Notes: generated by a model from the letters alone, not told the origin. A DNA stretch of 64,000 bases from Lasiosphaeria ovina (GCA_033439765.1 JAULSN010000013.1:62001-126000); one strand, 5' to 3'; positions 44,704-57,725 are shown, numbered from the stretch's first letter. A program made the numbers and translations.

Positions 44704-47131
44704 CTATCTATCTGCCAACACCTCTGGGTCCTTCCGAGCATCGCGAAGGATCTTTTTCATCGAGGAATAGAGCTCCGGCTCCGGTCTCTTCCATCTCGTA
44801 CCGTTTGGGAATACCGTCCTCCGCAGTCTATTGACCCATTTGGTCAATGGCCGGTAGTGTGGCGTAAATATTTTTTCCGCCTTCCTGAGGAAATCCTCCT
44901 CATCGTTAATGACGCCCTTTTTTTTCTCCGCCAATCCATCATCACTCTCATAGTTCCAATTATCAAATCCCATTGGCCCAATATCTTTGCCCTGCGCGTT
45001 GTAGTGGATACATGTCCAAAAGAGCACCCAGAAGAATGACTCGAGATCGTGCATAAACGAATGTGGCTCGCCCAGAAGAACCCCGATGGCCATGAAAGCC
45101 CTTGTGCCGGTCATTCCCTGCGCTCCGGAGGCACCTTCTCGTTGCACTCGGATGGCGAGGTCAAGGTCAATCAAGAAGGAAGGCGGGGAAGGGTTATCGT
45201 CGTCTTCGTTGATCATGAGATTGTTGATGGAGATATCTCTGTGGAGGAGGCCTGCCATGTGCAATGATTCGTGTCCTTCAATGCAGCCCTCCAGGGCGGC
45301 AAGCAGAGCCGCTCGGGAGCTGGCCTCGTAGATCGGCTTTCCATAGTCGCGAAGAATGACACGCCGATGTACCCGATTGAACAGCACATCGCTGCCAGCC
45401 TTGATCGGAGATGTTGAACGGGATCGCTTGCTCGGTGGTAGAGGTGCGCCAGCCTGGCTGGACGACCGCTTCGTACCAGTAGCGCTACTGCTTTGGCCTT
45501 TCCGTGGAGCACCTGCCGCGCTCGTGATCGGCGAAGCCACCCACCATCCTGGTCTGTAGTTGGTAGCCCTCGTGATGTCCAGCCCCTTTCGAACATTGCT
45601 TCGAATGTCGTCGTCCATACCATTCACCTGGACCGTCTCATGATGGTAATATCGGGCCACCTTGACCACGCCTTTGCCTGTCGCCTCCCGGAGCAAGTCG
45701 CCTTCCTCGTCTCGTTCTGGGTATTGCCACGAATCTTTAATAACCAACGGTTTCTGCGGATCCTCTTCACGATGGGCCTTCCAACAAGTTGTCGCTCGGC
45801 CAACTATATAGCGTGACTGCTTCATCACCTCGTCAATAACGAGGCGCTCCGTCGAGCCGTTCCGCTTGATCTTAATGAACCGTTGACCGTTGGCTGTTAT
45901 AAATGTCGGATCGAAACCGAGCTCCTCTTCGTTCATCCACAAAAATCCGAGTACCGTAGAGACGAACTGCAGTCCATCCTTATTGATATCGAATTGTTCG
46001 GACGCAATCCCCCCCAGCCGGTCAAACGCCCATATTCTCATAAGGGACCCGCAGAGGGTGAAACCTAAGACAAAGCGACGAGTATCTTGAGCGGAGAACA
46101 CCTCTCTCGCATACGTAGCGAGATCAATCCATGCAATCGATGGTATATCGGCAGAAGGGTTGCTCTTCAGTTCACCAGGCACGAGGACATGCGACCAGCG
46201 ATATCTGAAATCTTTTCCCGCCGTGGGGTCGTTCGTGAAGTCATCCTTTACGAAGCCGATGTCCATACTGCGCTTTCCTGTGGAGCCTAGGAGGGGCGTC
46301 TTCGGTTGCGTCAACAACTTTCGTCGAGATATCGAGGTGGAATTGTAGTCTCCTGCGAATGCCTCCAGCTTTGGGATTAGGTCGCCAAACCAGGCCAGCA
46401 CGTTCTCCTCTTTCGCGCCCGCCGGCCATTCGCTCCACCCTTCGCTACCAAAGAGCGGATTACTGCCATCCACGCACTTCTTGAAAACGGTCCCAGACGC
46501 TGCTTCAAGACCTGCCACGCCTCCAAAGTATGTTTCGCGGAGACGGCGAAGACCGACATAGAGAGGACCAAGCTCCAACCGAAGGACCGGGTCTACATCT
46601 TGGCGGTACTCGGAGGAGTTCGCGAAGCCGCTCGTGGTGCGCAGCAAGGGCGTTTGTTGGAGGGAAGATGCTACAGGTCGGGGGGGCGGGGTTGATTCTG
46701 TGACGGCGTCGTAGACGTGTTTCCAGATGAGGGTATCATCAGAGTGGCCATCAAGAGCTAAAATGAGGAGAGGTTTAATGCGGTCAAGGTCGAAGTCGTT
46801 GGAATCAACAGCGGAATTGAGTCTCAACAGGTCGCGAAAGAGGCTTTTACCACTGCCGCTGGAGGGGAGTAGACGAGAGGCTTGGAAGCTTTGCAATGCC
46901 GAAAGAAGGTTAAGGGCGAGATCTTGGAGGTCTGCACGATAATCAGAGGGCCCATAAGAACAAAGCTGCGCTGACTTTCTCACCTTCCTGGCCAAGCTGC
47001 TCCAACGCATCTGGGTTGCAGGAGACACCGGCTCCTTCGCAAATCGAAGTGAACGAAGTGCGGAAAGCATCAAGACCTTTCCCGATAGAATTGTCATTGA
47101 TGATCTTCAGCCGCGATTGTTGATCTGCCAT
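44704..47131 (-). CDS. FunK1-type fungal protein kinase
   Basis: Exon 1 47131-46984 (MADQQSRLKI…) and exon 2 46931-44704, with a 52-nt intron (donor GTGAGA, acceptor CAG), give 791 aa. The ~400-residue N-terminal region holds the VPGELK and RRFVLGFTLCG blocks of the FunK1 family. A Ser/Lys-rich linker with KRSSSQ…PPSKRSRS follows, a possible nuclear signal. The catalytic core has LLHRDISINNLMIN and FLIDLDLAIR (DLD in place of DFG), then GTRAFMAIGVLLGE and SFMHDLESFFWVLFWTCIHY. This family is large in Basidio- and Ascomycota; substrates are unknown. The frame is fully intact, although heavily RIPed transposons begin only about 500 bp upstream. Confidence 0.9.
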
Positions 47132-47625
47132 TGCGGATGGGATGGTCTCGAGATGGAGAGATGGAAAGTACAAGAGCCGAAAGGTGCATTTCGTAGACAG
47201 TTTGGTCCATACGGAGCCTTCCGCCTAGCTCTAGCCATTAGTCAGCATACGGATGCATCAGCCAATTACGGAGGCAAATAGGTAGATTTGTGTCAAAATG
47301 AAAATCGCCAAAGCGCCAGCGCCAAATTTGCCCCAAACCCGATTTTTTACCCCGCCACCTTCTCTTCCGCCTACACCCAAGGCGTGGAATTATTTTCTTC
47401 TCCTTCAACCAGCCACACTTCCCCGCGGCAATATCCCGCTGCGGTCTTTACCAGCTACTATAGGCCAGTTTCCCTTCCCACCTGTCGCGCGTCGCGACGT
47501 TTGACCTCAATTGCGCTCAATTACTAGCGATTGAGTCGCTACGCTACTATCGCCAATAGAGCGTACCATCCCGTTTCGAGAGATACAAATTTACCGCCGC
47601 GATACACCATCCCGTATACGTTATA
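47132..47625. other. Promoter side of the FunK1 gene passing into transposon DNA
   Basis: No gene seen. The exact left end of element A was not located; no matching LTR could be recognised. Confidence 0.4.
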
Positions 47626-47828
47626 ATGGCTTTTAATCTATCGGCCCTAGAGTCCGAGTTCGAGAAATGGTTTATAAAGCTAAAGGCTAATAACTAGAAG
47701 CTTATAGATATAATCGACCAGGACGTAGATAATATTAATAAGGTGATTACTATAAAGGACGTCTTGAGGATAATCTAGCTACGAGGAGATAACTAGGTAT
47801 TGAACTATTTAGCCCTAAAGAAGGTTGT
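47626..47828 (+). mobile_element. Left fragment of Ty3/gypsy element A (start of gag)
   Basis: An ATG followed by about 66 RIPed codons (MAFNLSALESEFEKWFIKL start, with TAG stops where Gln or Trp are expected). Style and damage match the element A body from 54995. Assignment to A is an inference, because the middle of gag is missing. Confidence 0.45.
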
Positions 47829-48084
47829 TGAACTGCGTTCCTGTATAGGCCTGAACTCAGCACCTATACAGGGTGCGCAGGGCAGCAGGCGCAGCGGAAG
47901 CAAGGCGTGTAGCGTGGTCGGGAAGTAAGTGCAGGGTAGGTCGATCAAGTGCAGGGTAGTATCACCGCACAGTCGATTTAATGAGACAGGGCTGCACCAA
48001 TCATTGCTGTATTCGTAGAATCTAAAGCTAAGGAAAGAAAAAGAAAAGAAAGTTCCAAAAGGCTGCGCGATGCGCGGAGAAGTG
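47829..48084. mobile_element. GC-rich insert (possible solo LTR fragment) between A and B
   Basis: 256 bp beginning TGTTGAACTGCG-like, with CTGTATAGG…CCTATACAG inverted halves. It is not RIPed, in contrast to both neighbours. Its right end is cut by the 5' LTR of B and no remainder was seen after B. Confidence 0.35.
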
Positions 48085-48337
48085 TGTCACGGTCGGCACC
48101 AGCGCCAAGGCCCCACCACGGATTTAAGCTCATTACTAGCCCCGATTAGGATTAGTCGCACGTGACCTCCCGCAAGCCCCAGAGGTCCGTGCTCCCTGAG
48201 CCCTAGCCCATACTTACCCCGCGACCACAATCGCACCTTTGTAGATTTTCTTCCTTTCTTCTTCACCTTAGAATCCTTAGACTATGGTATAGCTATATTA
48301 GCGATCCTTTTCCTAGTTGCTATTGACCGCTGTCACA
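48085..48337 (+). repeat. 5' LTR of element B (253 bp)
   Basis: TGTCAC…GTCACA form, unmutated at its ends. Confidence 0.93.
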
Positions 48338-48339
48338 TC

Positions 48340-48349
48340 ATTCTAAGGT
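48340..48349 (+). other. Candidate self-priming primer-binding site of element B
   Basis: ATTCTAAGGT, two nt after the 5' LTR, is the exact reverse complement of ACCTTAGAAT at 48265-48274 within that LTR. This is the arrangement of the Tf1/sushi group, whose RNA 5' end folds back as primer. Confidence 0.55.
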
Positions 48350-48534
48350 CAACATCCACCGCCTGGGAAGGCTTTCTAATATCCCACCGACCTGAAGAAG
48401 AAGAAACCGACTGACAAGATTGACCTGACGAACCCCGACCGAAGACTTGAAGTATCTCCGTTGCGATACCGAGATCCCCCGAAGAAGCCGCTGCTACTAC
48501 GCAGAAGGCTAGAACTGAAGTTGACTATAACCCT

Positions 48535-50200
48535 ATGGCGTTGGACGCTATAATACCGCCGCAAGACAAGATCATGACGCAGCACCCTGATCTAATGCGA
48601 ATAGGAGTAGTGCGCGGAGCGTCGCGCCTGTCCCTTAACATTACTAACCCGCGCACTACTATCGATGAAAACGAGACCCAGCTCGAGTTCTACAAGCGAG
48701 TCATCATAGCCGAAATGCCCAGGGAACGCTTCGAGATGACGACCGACCAATGGCGTGCTGATGCCGCACTTCGTATAGGTAAGATCGCCGAGTATTACGG
48801 TCGCCGAGCGACTATAGGAGCAGCTTTTCATTTCCGCCCGATAACTAATAAAGGCATCGATACTTAGCCCGCTTTTAATAGACTCTACTTACGAGACGAC
48901 TTCGCCCGTATAGTAAAAGATAATAAAGACGCCATATACTAGGAATTCAAGTTCCGAGCTATCGCTATAGCCGCTTTTCGAGCCCAGAGCGCCGAATTGC
49001 TGACCACCGCCAGCCGACTAGATACTAACCAGGAACTTCTTTTCTAGTAGACTAAAGTATTTGCCCAGAATATTGAAGAGGTACTGAAGAACCCTAACGT
49101 CGCTCTTAGCGATACCCAAGCCCGTATCGCCAGCTTGGAGTAAGAATTGTAAGATAAGGTCGCCGATACGTTTGACCTCTAATAGACGATCGCCGAGTAA
49201 GCCGTCGAGAATCGTAAGCTCAAGAACCTAAATACTCCGAACCCGACTCCGTCGGTTACTTCTATTCCCGACCCCTCGACCACGATTAATATTAATATTA
49301 GTACCCAGAATACTATTAGGAACCGTAGCCGCCTACCCCGTACTATACCGGCCCTATTAGAGACCTCGACCTAACGAGCTGCCCGTTCCGCGAAGATTAA
49401 TAGCCCAAAGCCCTAGAACGCCGACCCCGACGTAGATAAGGTGGAATTCGAGATCTTCTATCGATACTTAATAAATAAGTTAGAAGGTAACGCTAACCAC
49501 TTTACTACCGACCGTATACGTATAGCGTATATCGAGAACTATTTAGTAGGCGTAGCCTCGGATACGATTAATCCCTATATATCGAATAACTACCCTAAAC
49601 CAATTACTACTAGTAACGCCTTACTCGATCTTATCTAGTCCGAATAGTATAACCCGAATCGCCTTAAGACCGCTTAGGATAACTACGATAAGTTAGCTAT
49701 AGAAAACGTTAGTAACGACTATATTAAGTTCAAGAATAAGTTTATTCGTTTAGTAGGTAAGGTCCATAAACCGAAGTCGGAATGGATTATAGAGTTCCGC
49801 CGTAAGATTCACCCTAGCTATATCACCGCTATAATGCCTATATTCTTGGCCCCGGACGCCACTTTCGAGAGCGTCGCCAAGTACGGATAAAGCATTACCC
49901 GAAACTTCACTAACGTACGTTAGCGAAAAGAGGCTAAGTAGAAGGACCTGGTTCCTACTATAAAGAAAGACAAGACTCGCCGTAGCGGTAGTTACCGCCC
50001 TAATACCCCTATTGGGAACCCGAGGCCAGTAGCCTCGGGTAACTCCCCGTCGCTTCCCCTACGTCCTAATAAGACCGAAGCTATATAGCTTACTAAGGAA
50101 GGTCGTTACTTCGTATACCGCGAGAAAGGCCACGTCCAGAATGATTACCCGCTTAAGGAGTAAGCTCGTCGCTAATAGGAAGCCAAAATCCGAGCTATTA
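48535..50200 (+). pseudogene. Gag of element B
   Basis: Starts at the ATG 48535. The first 110 codons are open, then stops accumulate. A zinc knuckle at about 50107-50150 reads YFVYREKGHVQNDY, i.e. C-x2-C-x4-H-x4-C with all three Cys changed to Tyr (TGT/TGC to TAT/TAC). RIP is lighter here than in pol. Confidence 0.8.
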
Positions 50201-50439
50201 CGTAGCAATTTAATTCGGACTCGGAGGAAGATGGTAGCTAGTCTTCGTCGATAAGCGATAATAACGATACCGATATCGAGTTAATAAACTAGGCGCCCTA
50301 GGAAATGAGGACTCCCTCCTAGGGAATATATCCCTAAGATCGACGAAGAAGAAGATAGGATTAAGTATACTAAGATAAGGTATCTCGTTAGAATAATTAA
50401 GTAATAGTTCCTTCGATATTAGCCCCCTTATCGGTAGAG

Positions 50440-53400
50440 GTTCCTTCCTCTATAACTATAGTATAGCTAATAATGGATTTTCTCTTTCTACTTCTAACGT
50501 ATTAATAGATACGGGAGTAGATAGTTATATATTTATAAGCCCTAGATTCGCTAAACGAATAGTAAAGCACCTATAGTCCGATTAACTAGATAACTTTTAT
50601 AAGAGAGGAGTTTCCGACTATCGAGGCAAGCCTATATAGGATATTAGTAGGCTAGTACGAGGGTACCTCCGTATATAAGGGCGAACTATTCATAATAAAT
50701 GGATAATCGTACTCGAGATAAGGCACGATATCCTTATTAGTAAGAACTAGTTCGCGTACTACGACGTATAGGCGGACTATATAAAGTAGCGCCTACTATT
50801 CCCCCCCGACTAGAACGTCGACCCGCGGTACTAGATAGATATCCCGGTCGGGAAGATTAAGCTTCTTAAGAGTAAGAGCTATTAGGAGGATATAGTACGG
50901 AGGTAACGGGCCATAGACGCCGAGGATAAACGACGTTAGGATAGACGTAGTATCCGTAATCGAATTAAGATCCTAGAGTAATAAGCTATTAAACCAGAAC
51001 TTACTACTTCTCCTACGCCTACCCCTACTACTCCCTATCTAAAGAAAGTTCGCTTCCTTAACTAATAACCCCGGAGGTCGTCGTCTAATAACTTCTAGTA
51101 ACGCGAGCTAAACCGTATAGAGCGGGAACTCCATAATAATAGTAGTAGCGATAATAAGGAAGGTTAACTAAGCCTACCGGAACTAAGTTAACCGAAGGTA
51201 ACGATTACTTCCTTATACCCGGAAACGGATATTCGCGGGCGATATAAGATAAAGCGAGACGCTATTAGCTAGTATAAAGAGCGTATACCTAACCTACGTA
51301 TAGTTAGAGCTATATCGTTCCTCAAGACGGCCTATAAGGCGTAGGACTCTATTCATATTATATCGTTATATGAGCTAGACCGGTATATCCAGGACCGCCG
51401 GGAATAGTAGTTACTAAAAGACGATATAGATCTGGCTGAGAAAATTATCTAGACCGTCCCTATAGCGTACTATAATTTCCTAGACGTCTTTAGTAAAGCC
51501 GAATCGGACGTTCGCGTACCCTACCGCCTAGGAAAGGCTGATTACCGTATCGAGCTATTAGAAGGTAAGACCCTAGAGAAAGACCTTATCTATAGCCCTC
51601 TCTATAAGATGTCTCTAGAGGAATTGGAGGCTTGTCGTATATATATTACGGAGTACTTATAAAAGGGATTTATCGAGCCTAGCTTAGCCCCCTAAGTAGC
51701 CCCGGTACTAATAGTAGCCAAGCTTAGAGGAGGACTCCGTTTTTATATCGACTACTAATAATTAAACTTAATTACCCGGAAGGATCGGTACCCGATCCCC
51801 CTTATTAACGAGACCCTCGCGCTAATTACTAGTAAGAAGATCTTTACCAAAATCGATATCCGGTAAGCCTTCTATAGGCTAAGAATCCATAATAATAATA
51901 TCGAATTAACCGCGTTTAGGATAAGGTACGGGTCCTACTAGTACCGAGTCCTACCCTTCGGGTTAATTAATAGACCCGCCACTTTCTAGCGATTTATTAA
52001 CGAAGTATTAATAGAATACCTCGATATATTCTATAGTACTTATATCGATAATATTCTTATCTTTTCTAACTCCCTAGAGGAATATAAGGAGTATATTAAA
52101 AAGGTCCTCACTAAGTTAAGAGAGTGCGGCCTCTAGGCCGATATTAAGAAATACGAGTTCTACGTTACCGAGACTCGCTACTTAGGCTTTATTATCGGAA
52201 AAGACGGTATACGCGTAGACCTAGAAAAGACCTCCGTAGTTAGAAACTAGGAAAGGCCTACGACCGTAAAAGGGATCTAGTCTTTCCTCGGGTTCTATAA
52301 CTATTTCCGCCGGTTTATTAAAAATTATAGCCGGATAGCCCGCCCTATAACGGACCTTACGAGGAAAGACCAACTATTCGTATAGTCACCTTATTATTAG
52401 GAGGTATTTGAGGAGCTTAAGTACTCCCTACTTACCGCTCTACTACTCGGATACTTCGACTTCTATATAGAAACCCGTATAGAAACGGACTCCTCGAACG
52501 GCGTAGTTATAGGAGTACTTACGTAGATAGGGGAGGATGGCGAATAGTACCTAGTAGCCTATTATTCGGAAACCCTATAAGGAGCCGAGTATAATTACCC
52601 GATATAAGATAAAGAGCTCCTCGCTATCGTTAGAGGTCTAGAAACCTGGCGTATTATACTATAGGGGTTATAGAAACCATTCCTCGCCGTTACCGACTAT
52701 AAGGCTCTTAAGTTCTACTCGGAGAAGAGACTACTAGGTTAGTAATAAGCGAACTAGCAGGATGATTTATTACGATATAACGTCTAGTTTATATATCGAC
52801 TAGGGAAGGAGAATATTATAACGGACGCGCTCTCCCGTAAAATAGAAGATCTAGTTATTATTAAAGCGAAGCGTAAAGCGGAACGTTATATACGGATCTT
52901 TAAGCTACTAGAGGGACAAATTAGTATACTAGCCTAGGATAAAGGAGATAAACTCCCCTCCCCGGAGTAGACTAGTACGCTAGCCCTAAAGATCTCCCTC
53001 CTAGAGAACGACGAACCGCCAGCTTAACCTTTAGGTATCGAGGTTATCGACGAGATTATTACCGCTAATCGTAAGGATCCGGAGATGAGCGTATAGCGAG
53101 AGAGAGCGTAATAGGGAGATACCAAGTTCGCCTTATCCGAATTAGGACTCCTTATACGCGATAGAAAACTAGTAGTCTTAGGAAAGGATAACCTCCGGAT
53201 ATTACTTATAAAAGAGGTTTATAGTAGAATTATTACGGCTTATCCCGGGCGTAATAAAACTTTCAAACTCTTAAAGCTATACTACTAGTAGCCCGAAATA
53301 AGGACGTTCTCTAACTAATACGTTACGAACTATATAGCCTACTAACTAGTACGCCACCCTAGGGATAAGACCCCTAGTTTACTATATCCTTTACCTATTC

Positions 53401-54629
53401 TACTCTAGCCTTAGTCTTCGATAATTATTAACTTCAAAAGCTAACCCTTAGACCGATACGGATTCGATAATATTCTCGTAATAGTAGATAGACTTAGTAA
53501 GTAACCCTAGTATATCCCCTATTATAAGAACGCCACGGCTAAGGACGCTACCCTAATATATTATAAGGGACCCTATCGAGTATTCGGATTACCTTACGAA
53601 GTTAGATCGGATCGAGGACCCTAGTTCATAACGGACTTCACCGACGAAATATCCAGACTACTCGGGATTAAGTAGAAGCTCTCTTCTACTAGATACTCTT
53701 AGAGCGCCGGCTAAGTAGAAATCATAAACTAATATATCGACTAACGTCTACGACCTTTCGTTAACTATTACTAGGATAACTAGTCTAGAGCGATACCCGC
53801 TATAGACGCCGTAGCGGGCTCCTTACTATATAATAGTATAGGACTATCCCTATACGAGGTCCTAATAGGTTTCCCGATGAACTTACTATTCGACTAGAGC
53901 GCGAGGACCCCCCTCGATACTACTATTCCCTACCGCGAACGGCTTAATAGACAAGAAGCTCAGGATATAGCGAAACGTATATAAGGATTTATCAACTCGG
54001 CTAAAGATACGATACGTTTGGTATAGTAGAGGTAGGCGAAGTAGGCCAATAAGTATCGTAGGGAACCTAACTTCGGTCCCGGCGACTACGTCTTTATTAT
54101 TAAGAAATCCTAGTCTACTAACCACCCGAGCGATAAGCTGGACTACCCGTTAATACGCCGCTACTATAAGATCCTTAATATAGTAGGACACTCCTACCAA
54201 CTGGAAGTCCTGGACGACTAGAAGGGCTCCTTAGTATTTCACGCCGATCGCCTAAGGAAGTACCTAAATAACCCCGTACTAGGATAGGCCAACGATAACC
54301 CGCCAGGAGAGCTATTTAATAATAAGGAGGAATAGGAAGTAAATAAGATTATTACTTCCCGAATAAACGGAAACGTACTCCAATACTAGGTGGAATAGCG
54401 CGGATAGGATCTAGATCTAACGTAGTACGATATATTAGGATTTAAGAATACGCCCCTAAAGTTAGCCGACTTCCATAACCAATACCCCGACAATATAGGC
54501 CCGCTAAAACGACTATAATAGTAGCGCGAGGCGTACGAGCGCGACGAAATTAATCCACCTCACGAAGACGATAATATAACGATAGACTCCGGAGTTATAC
54601 GTATACGCCGATCAATACGAAAGAAATAA
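50440..54629 (+). pseudogene. Pol of element B (protease, RT, RNase H, integrase, chromodomain)
   Basis: Reverse transcriptase from about 51530 (IELLEGKTL, RYPIPLINETL, FTKIDIR), with the active site at 52041-52052 now YIDN, then LGF. RNase H has ETDSSNGVV. Integrase has the zinc-finger region, RSDRGPQF and the VEIIN catalytic segment. The end carries a chromodomain-like VLQY-x-VE-x-RG…LTxYD…FKN block. All are peppered with TAG/TAA. No function is expected. Confidence 0.85.
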
Positions 54630-54741
54630 AGCGGTTTATTCCAGAAGGTTACTTATTCGATTACTATTAGTAGCCATAAAATTTTTTTTTCTTTTCATAT
54701 AAAGGACTCGAGGGCGAGCCTTTTTCGGAAGGGGGGAGTGA

Positions 54742-54994
54742 TATTACGGTCGGCACCAGCGCTAAGGCCCCACCACGGATTTAAGCTCATTACTAGCCCC
54801 GATTAGGATTAGTCGCACGTAACCTCCCGCAAGCCCCAGAGGTCCGTGCTCCCTAAGCCCTAGCCCATACTTACCCCGCGACCACAATCGCACCTTTATA
54901 GATTTTCTTCCTTTCTTCTTCACCTTAGAATCCTTAGACTATAGTATAGCTATATTAGCGATCCTTTTCCTAGTTACTATTAACCGCTATCACA
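54742..54994 (+). repeat. 3' LTR of element B (253 bp)
   Basis: Same length as the 5' LTR with ten differences, each TpG-to-TpA or CpA-to-TpA, including loss of the terminal TG (now TA). Confidence 0.93.
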
Positions 54995-57458
54995 TTAGGA
55001 CTAATAGATAAAAGCGTTAGAGTACTTCTTTAGAATCTAATATAGTAGTTACGCCTACCTCGCGATAAGAAGAATAATACCTATAATAACTATAATAAGA
55101 AAGGCTATTAGGCTAAAGAATACCGCTAACTACGAAAATAGGGTAACTAGAGGCCCTTAGAAGATAAGAAGCTACGCTTTAGTAATATCTAGGTCGTAGG
55201 AATAGTCTTATAGGACGAAGAAGAGGACGATATTATAATAGCCTTTAAACTTACTAGCGATCGGCTACCTTCGCGAGTAGAATAAGGATAGGACGAGATA
55301 GGGAGTCTCCCTAATTATAATACTTAGGGACTTACCTACGGGCTAGTAGAGGCCTAGGGATTAGAGGTCCCCTCCCCGTTTACGGATAAAGAAGAAGTAG
55401 ATTAAATATAGGGCTATAAAGCTACGGTTAGAGAGATCCTAGACCTTTATAAAGGATTAGAGAAATACCGTATAAAGTAGGAAGAGCTAATTAGGAGGAT
55501 CGATAAAGGAAACTAATTACCTAAAGAATATTAGGACGATATCCTTACCTTAGCCTACTTAATTTAGTAGAAAATAGATTTATTAAGGTAGCTAAACGAG
55601 GAGTACGTAGTCCTAGAGGAATATAGGGACTAGTAATTAGCCCCTTAGGAAAGCTAGATCGATAAAGGGGACCGCGAGGAGATTAGACGACCCTTACGCC
55701 CCGCCGAAGATACTAAGATAGGGAAGGTTATTAAAGATATAATAAAGGAAGTAAATATCGAAGTAGGAGACGCGTTCTAGCTTAACCTAGAGTATCCTAA
55801 ATATAAGGAAGTAAATTAGATAAGCTATATTTATAATACCTACTAGATATATCTTATATATAAGTAGAATTTCGACTACTTTCCGGCTAGAATTAAAGAT
55901 TAGGTAATACCTAGGGTATTTTAGTATATACCTATAAAGGAGATTAAGGTAGATACCGATCTATAAGCCGAAGGTAGTTTAGAGATCGTAGTAAAGCTAT
56001 TCTCCTAAAAGGACTATTAGAAGAGGAAGACTAACTAGAGAGAGTACGAAAATATTAATTATATTATATACTAGCGCTAGAAGGTTATAACTTAGATTAC
56101 TAGTTAGCGCTAATATCTTAGAAGGTCTCGCTAGAGGACCGTACGGTAGTAATAGGAGCGAGACGCGCGCTTAACCCTTAGGAACGAAATACGATAACTT
56201 ATAAGTATCGAGTATAAACTTGAGGTACCCTAGTAGAAGACCCGAAGAGAACGAATACTATATTAATAATTATAATAAGTAAGAGGACATTTAGGAAATA
56301 GCTCGCGGGCCTCTAGTAGGCCCGGCGACCGCGAGTAAAACCTATATTCGAACGGACCGATACCGAGGATTAGAGGCATCTTACGGTTAGGTCTATTTAA
56401 AGACCTTAATTACTACCCCGCTCGGACGAAGCGATCGTTAGTAAAGTAGAGGCGGAATTAGGATTCTTATAAGGGCTATAGATTCAGGCCTAGTACGAAT
56501 AGGGATCTAGGAAAGAGAAGGGATTATTATCCCTAGTCGTGAAAATCGACGGAGGAAGTAATAGAAATATTATCTCCGCCGATCTCGTAAAGCGACTCCG
56601 AATTCCTTAGAAGAAAAAGGAGGCCCCCTTAAAGTTAAAGACCTTCGACGGAGCTCCTATAGGATTTAATAACGGGTATTATATATAGGAGACCTAACCG
56701 CTATTAATTATAGTAGACGGAGAATCCTACGAAGTTATATTTAATATACTACCGTTAGTAAAATAGTTCGATATACTATTAGGGGACCCGTAACTAGAAG
56801 TTTATAACCCCGATATTTAGTAGGAGAAAGGTAATAAATTTCTCGCTAGTAGAAAGAAGAAAGACCGTAGATTAGGATATTAACTTTAGGAAGAAAACCC
56901 TTAAGATAATAAGGAAGGGCCGCTTAAAGTAAAGAGTAAGAGCTAAGATCGCTATATAGGCTAACGTAGGGATTATAATAGGTCGATTAAGTTAAAGAAA
57001 GGAGTAGATATTAACGAAGGACGATTTATTATATTTATTAAGGCTATCGAGCCGGACGAGGACGATTTAAGTAAGATACCGGATAAGTTTAAGAATATAC
57101 CCCGCGAATATCTAAAATATAATATCTTTAGAGACCGAATAAAGGACTAGCTACTAGAGTATAGACCGTTCGATTATAAGATTAACTTAAAGCTAAGAGT
57201 AAAGCTTAGGAGATATAGTATCTATTACCTTATACTATAGTAAGATAAGGCGATAAAGGAGTATCTAAGTAAGAATCTACTACGCGGTTTTATTAGACGC
57301 TTAAGATTAGAGGTAGCCTACTTCGTACTATTCGTATTACGAAAGTAGAGAAAGCTATATATAGTTATAAACTACCGTACTCTAAATAAGGAGACTATTA
57401 AAAACCGGTATCCCCTCCCGTTAATTACTAAAATACGCGATCGGTTATTTAGGGCGAA
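54995..57458 (+). mobile_element. Middle part of Ty3/gypsy element A (gag end, protease, start of RT)
   Basis: RIP-saturated coding DNA. A zinc-knuckle remnant YNNYNKKGY.AKEY lies near 55080-55130 (Cys and His changed to Tyr/Asn). A protease-like VVKIDGGSNRNIIS is near 56535. Reverse transcriptase starts INYRTLNKETIKNRYPLPL and runs to RDRLFRAK, where element C interrupts the codon run at the duplicated GCGAA (57454-57458). Confidence 0.85.
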
Positions 57459-57722
57459 TATAAGGAAAGAGCACCCCAAGCACGTGCGCACACCTTTGTG
57501 TGCGCCCACCACCTGTCACCAACTGGCCAGACCACTGCCAGTTGGCACAGCTACTGCCGTCACAAGGAACGGAGCCCCTGAGCATATATATAAGCAGCGG
57601 CCCTCGCCCACCTTCCTTTGCGAGGGCCAGGTTGAAGTCTTACACCAATGCCACTCATTGCTCGCCCTTCTTCTTGCCTATATTGTGACCACCTTGATCA
57701 GGCGTACCTACCCTCTCTTACA
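57459..57722 (+). repeat. 5' LTR of element C (264 bp)
   Basis: Begins TATAAG and ends CTTACA, i.e. TGTAAG…CTTACA with the terminal TG changed to TA. It contains a TATA box (CATATATATAAG, 57583-57594). Confidence 0.95.
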
Positions 57723-57725
57723 ATT

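Larger units (their letters stand above)
48085..54994 (+). mobile_element. Ty3/gypsy chromovirus element B, complete but RIP-destroyed
   Basis: 6.9 kb between two 253-bp LTRs. Internal order: gag with a zinc knuckle, protease, reverse transcriptase, RNase H, integrase, and a degenerate C-terminal chromodomain. A polypurine tract (GGAAGGGGGGAGTGA) lies just before the 3' LTR. Dozens of TAG/TAA stops occur throughout. There is no matching target duplication (left flank AAGTG, right flank TTAGG), so a flank was lost or rearranged. Confidence 0.92.
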
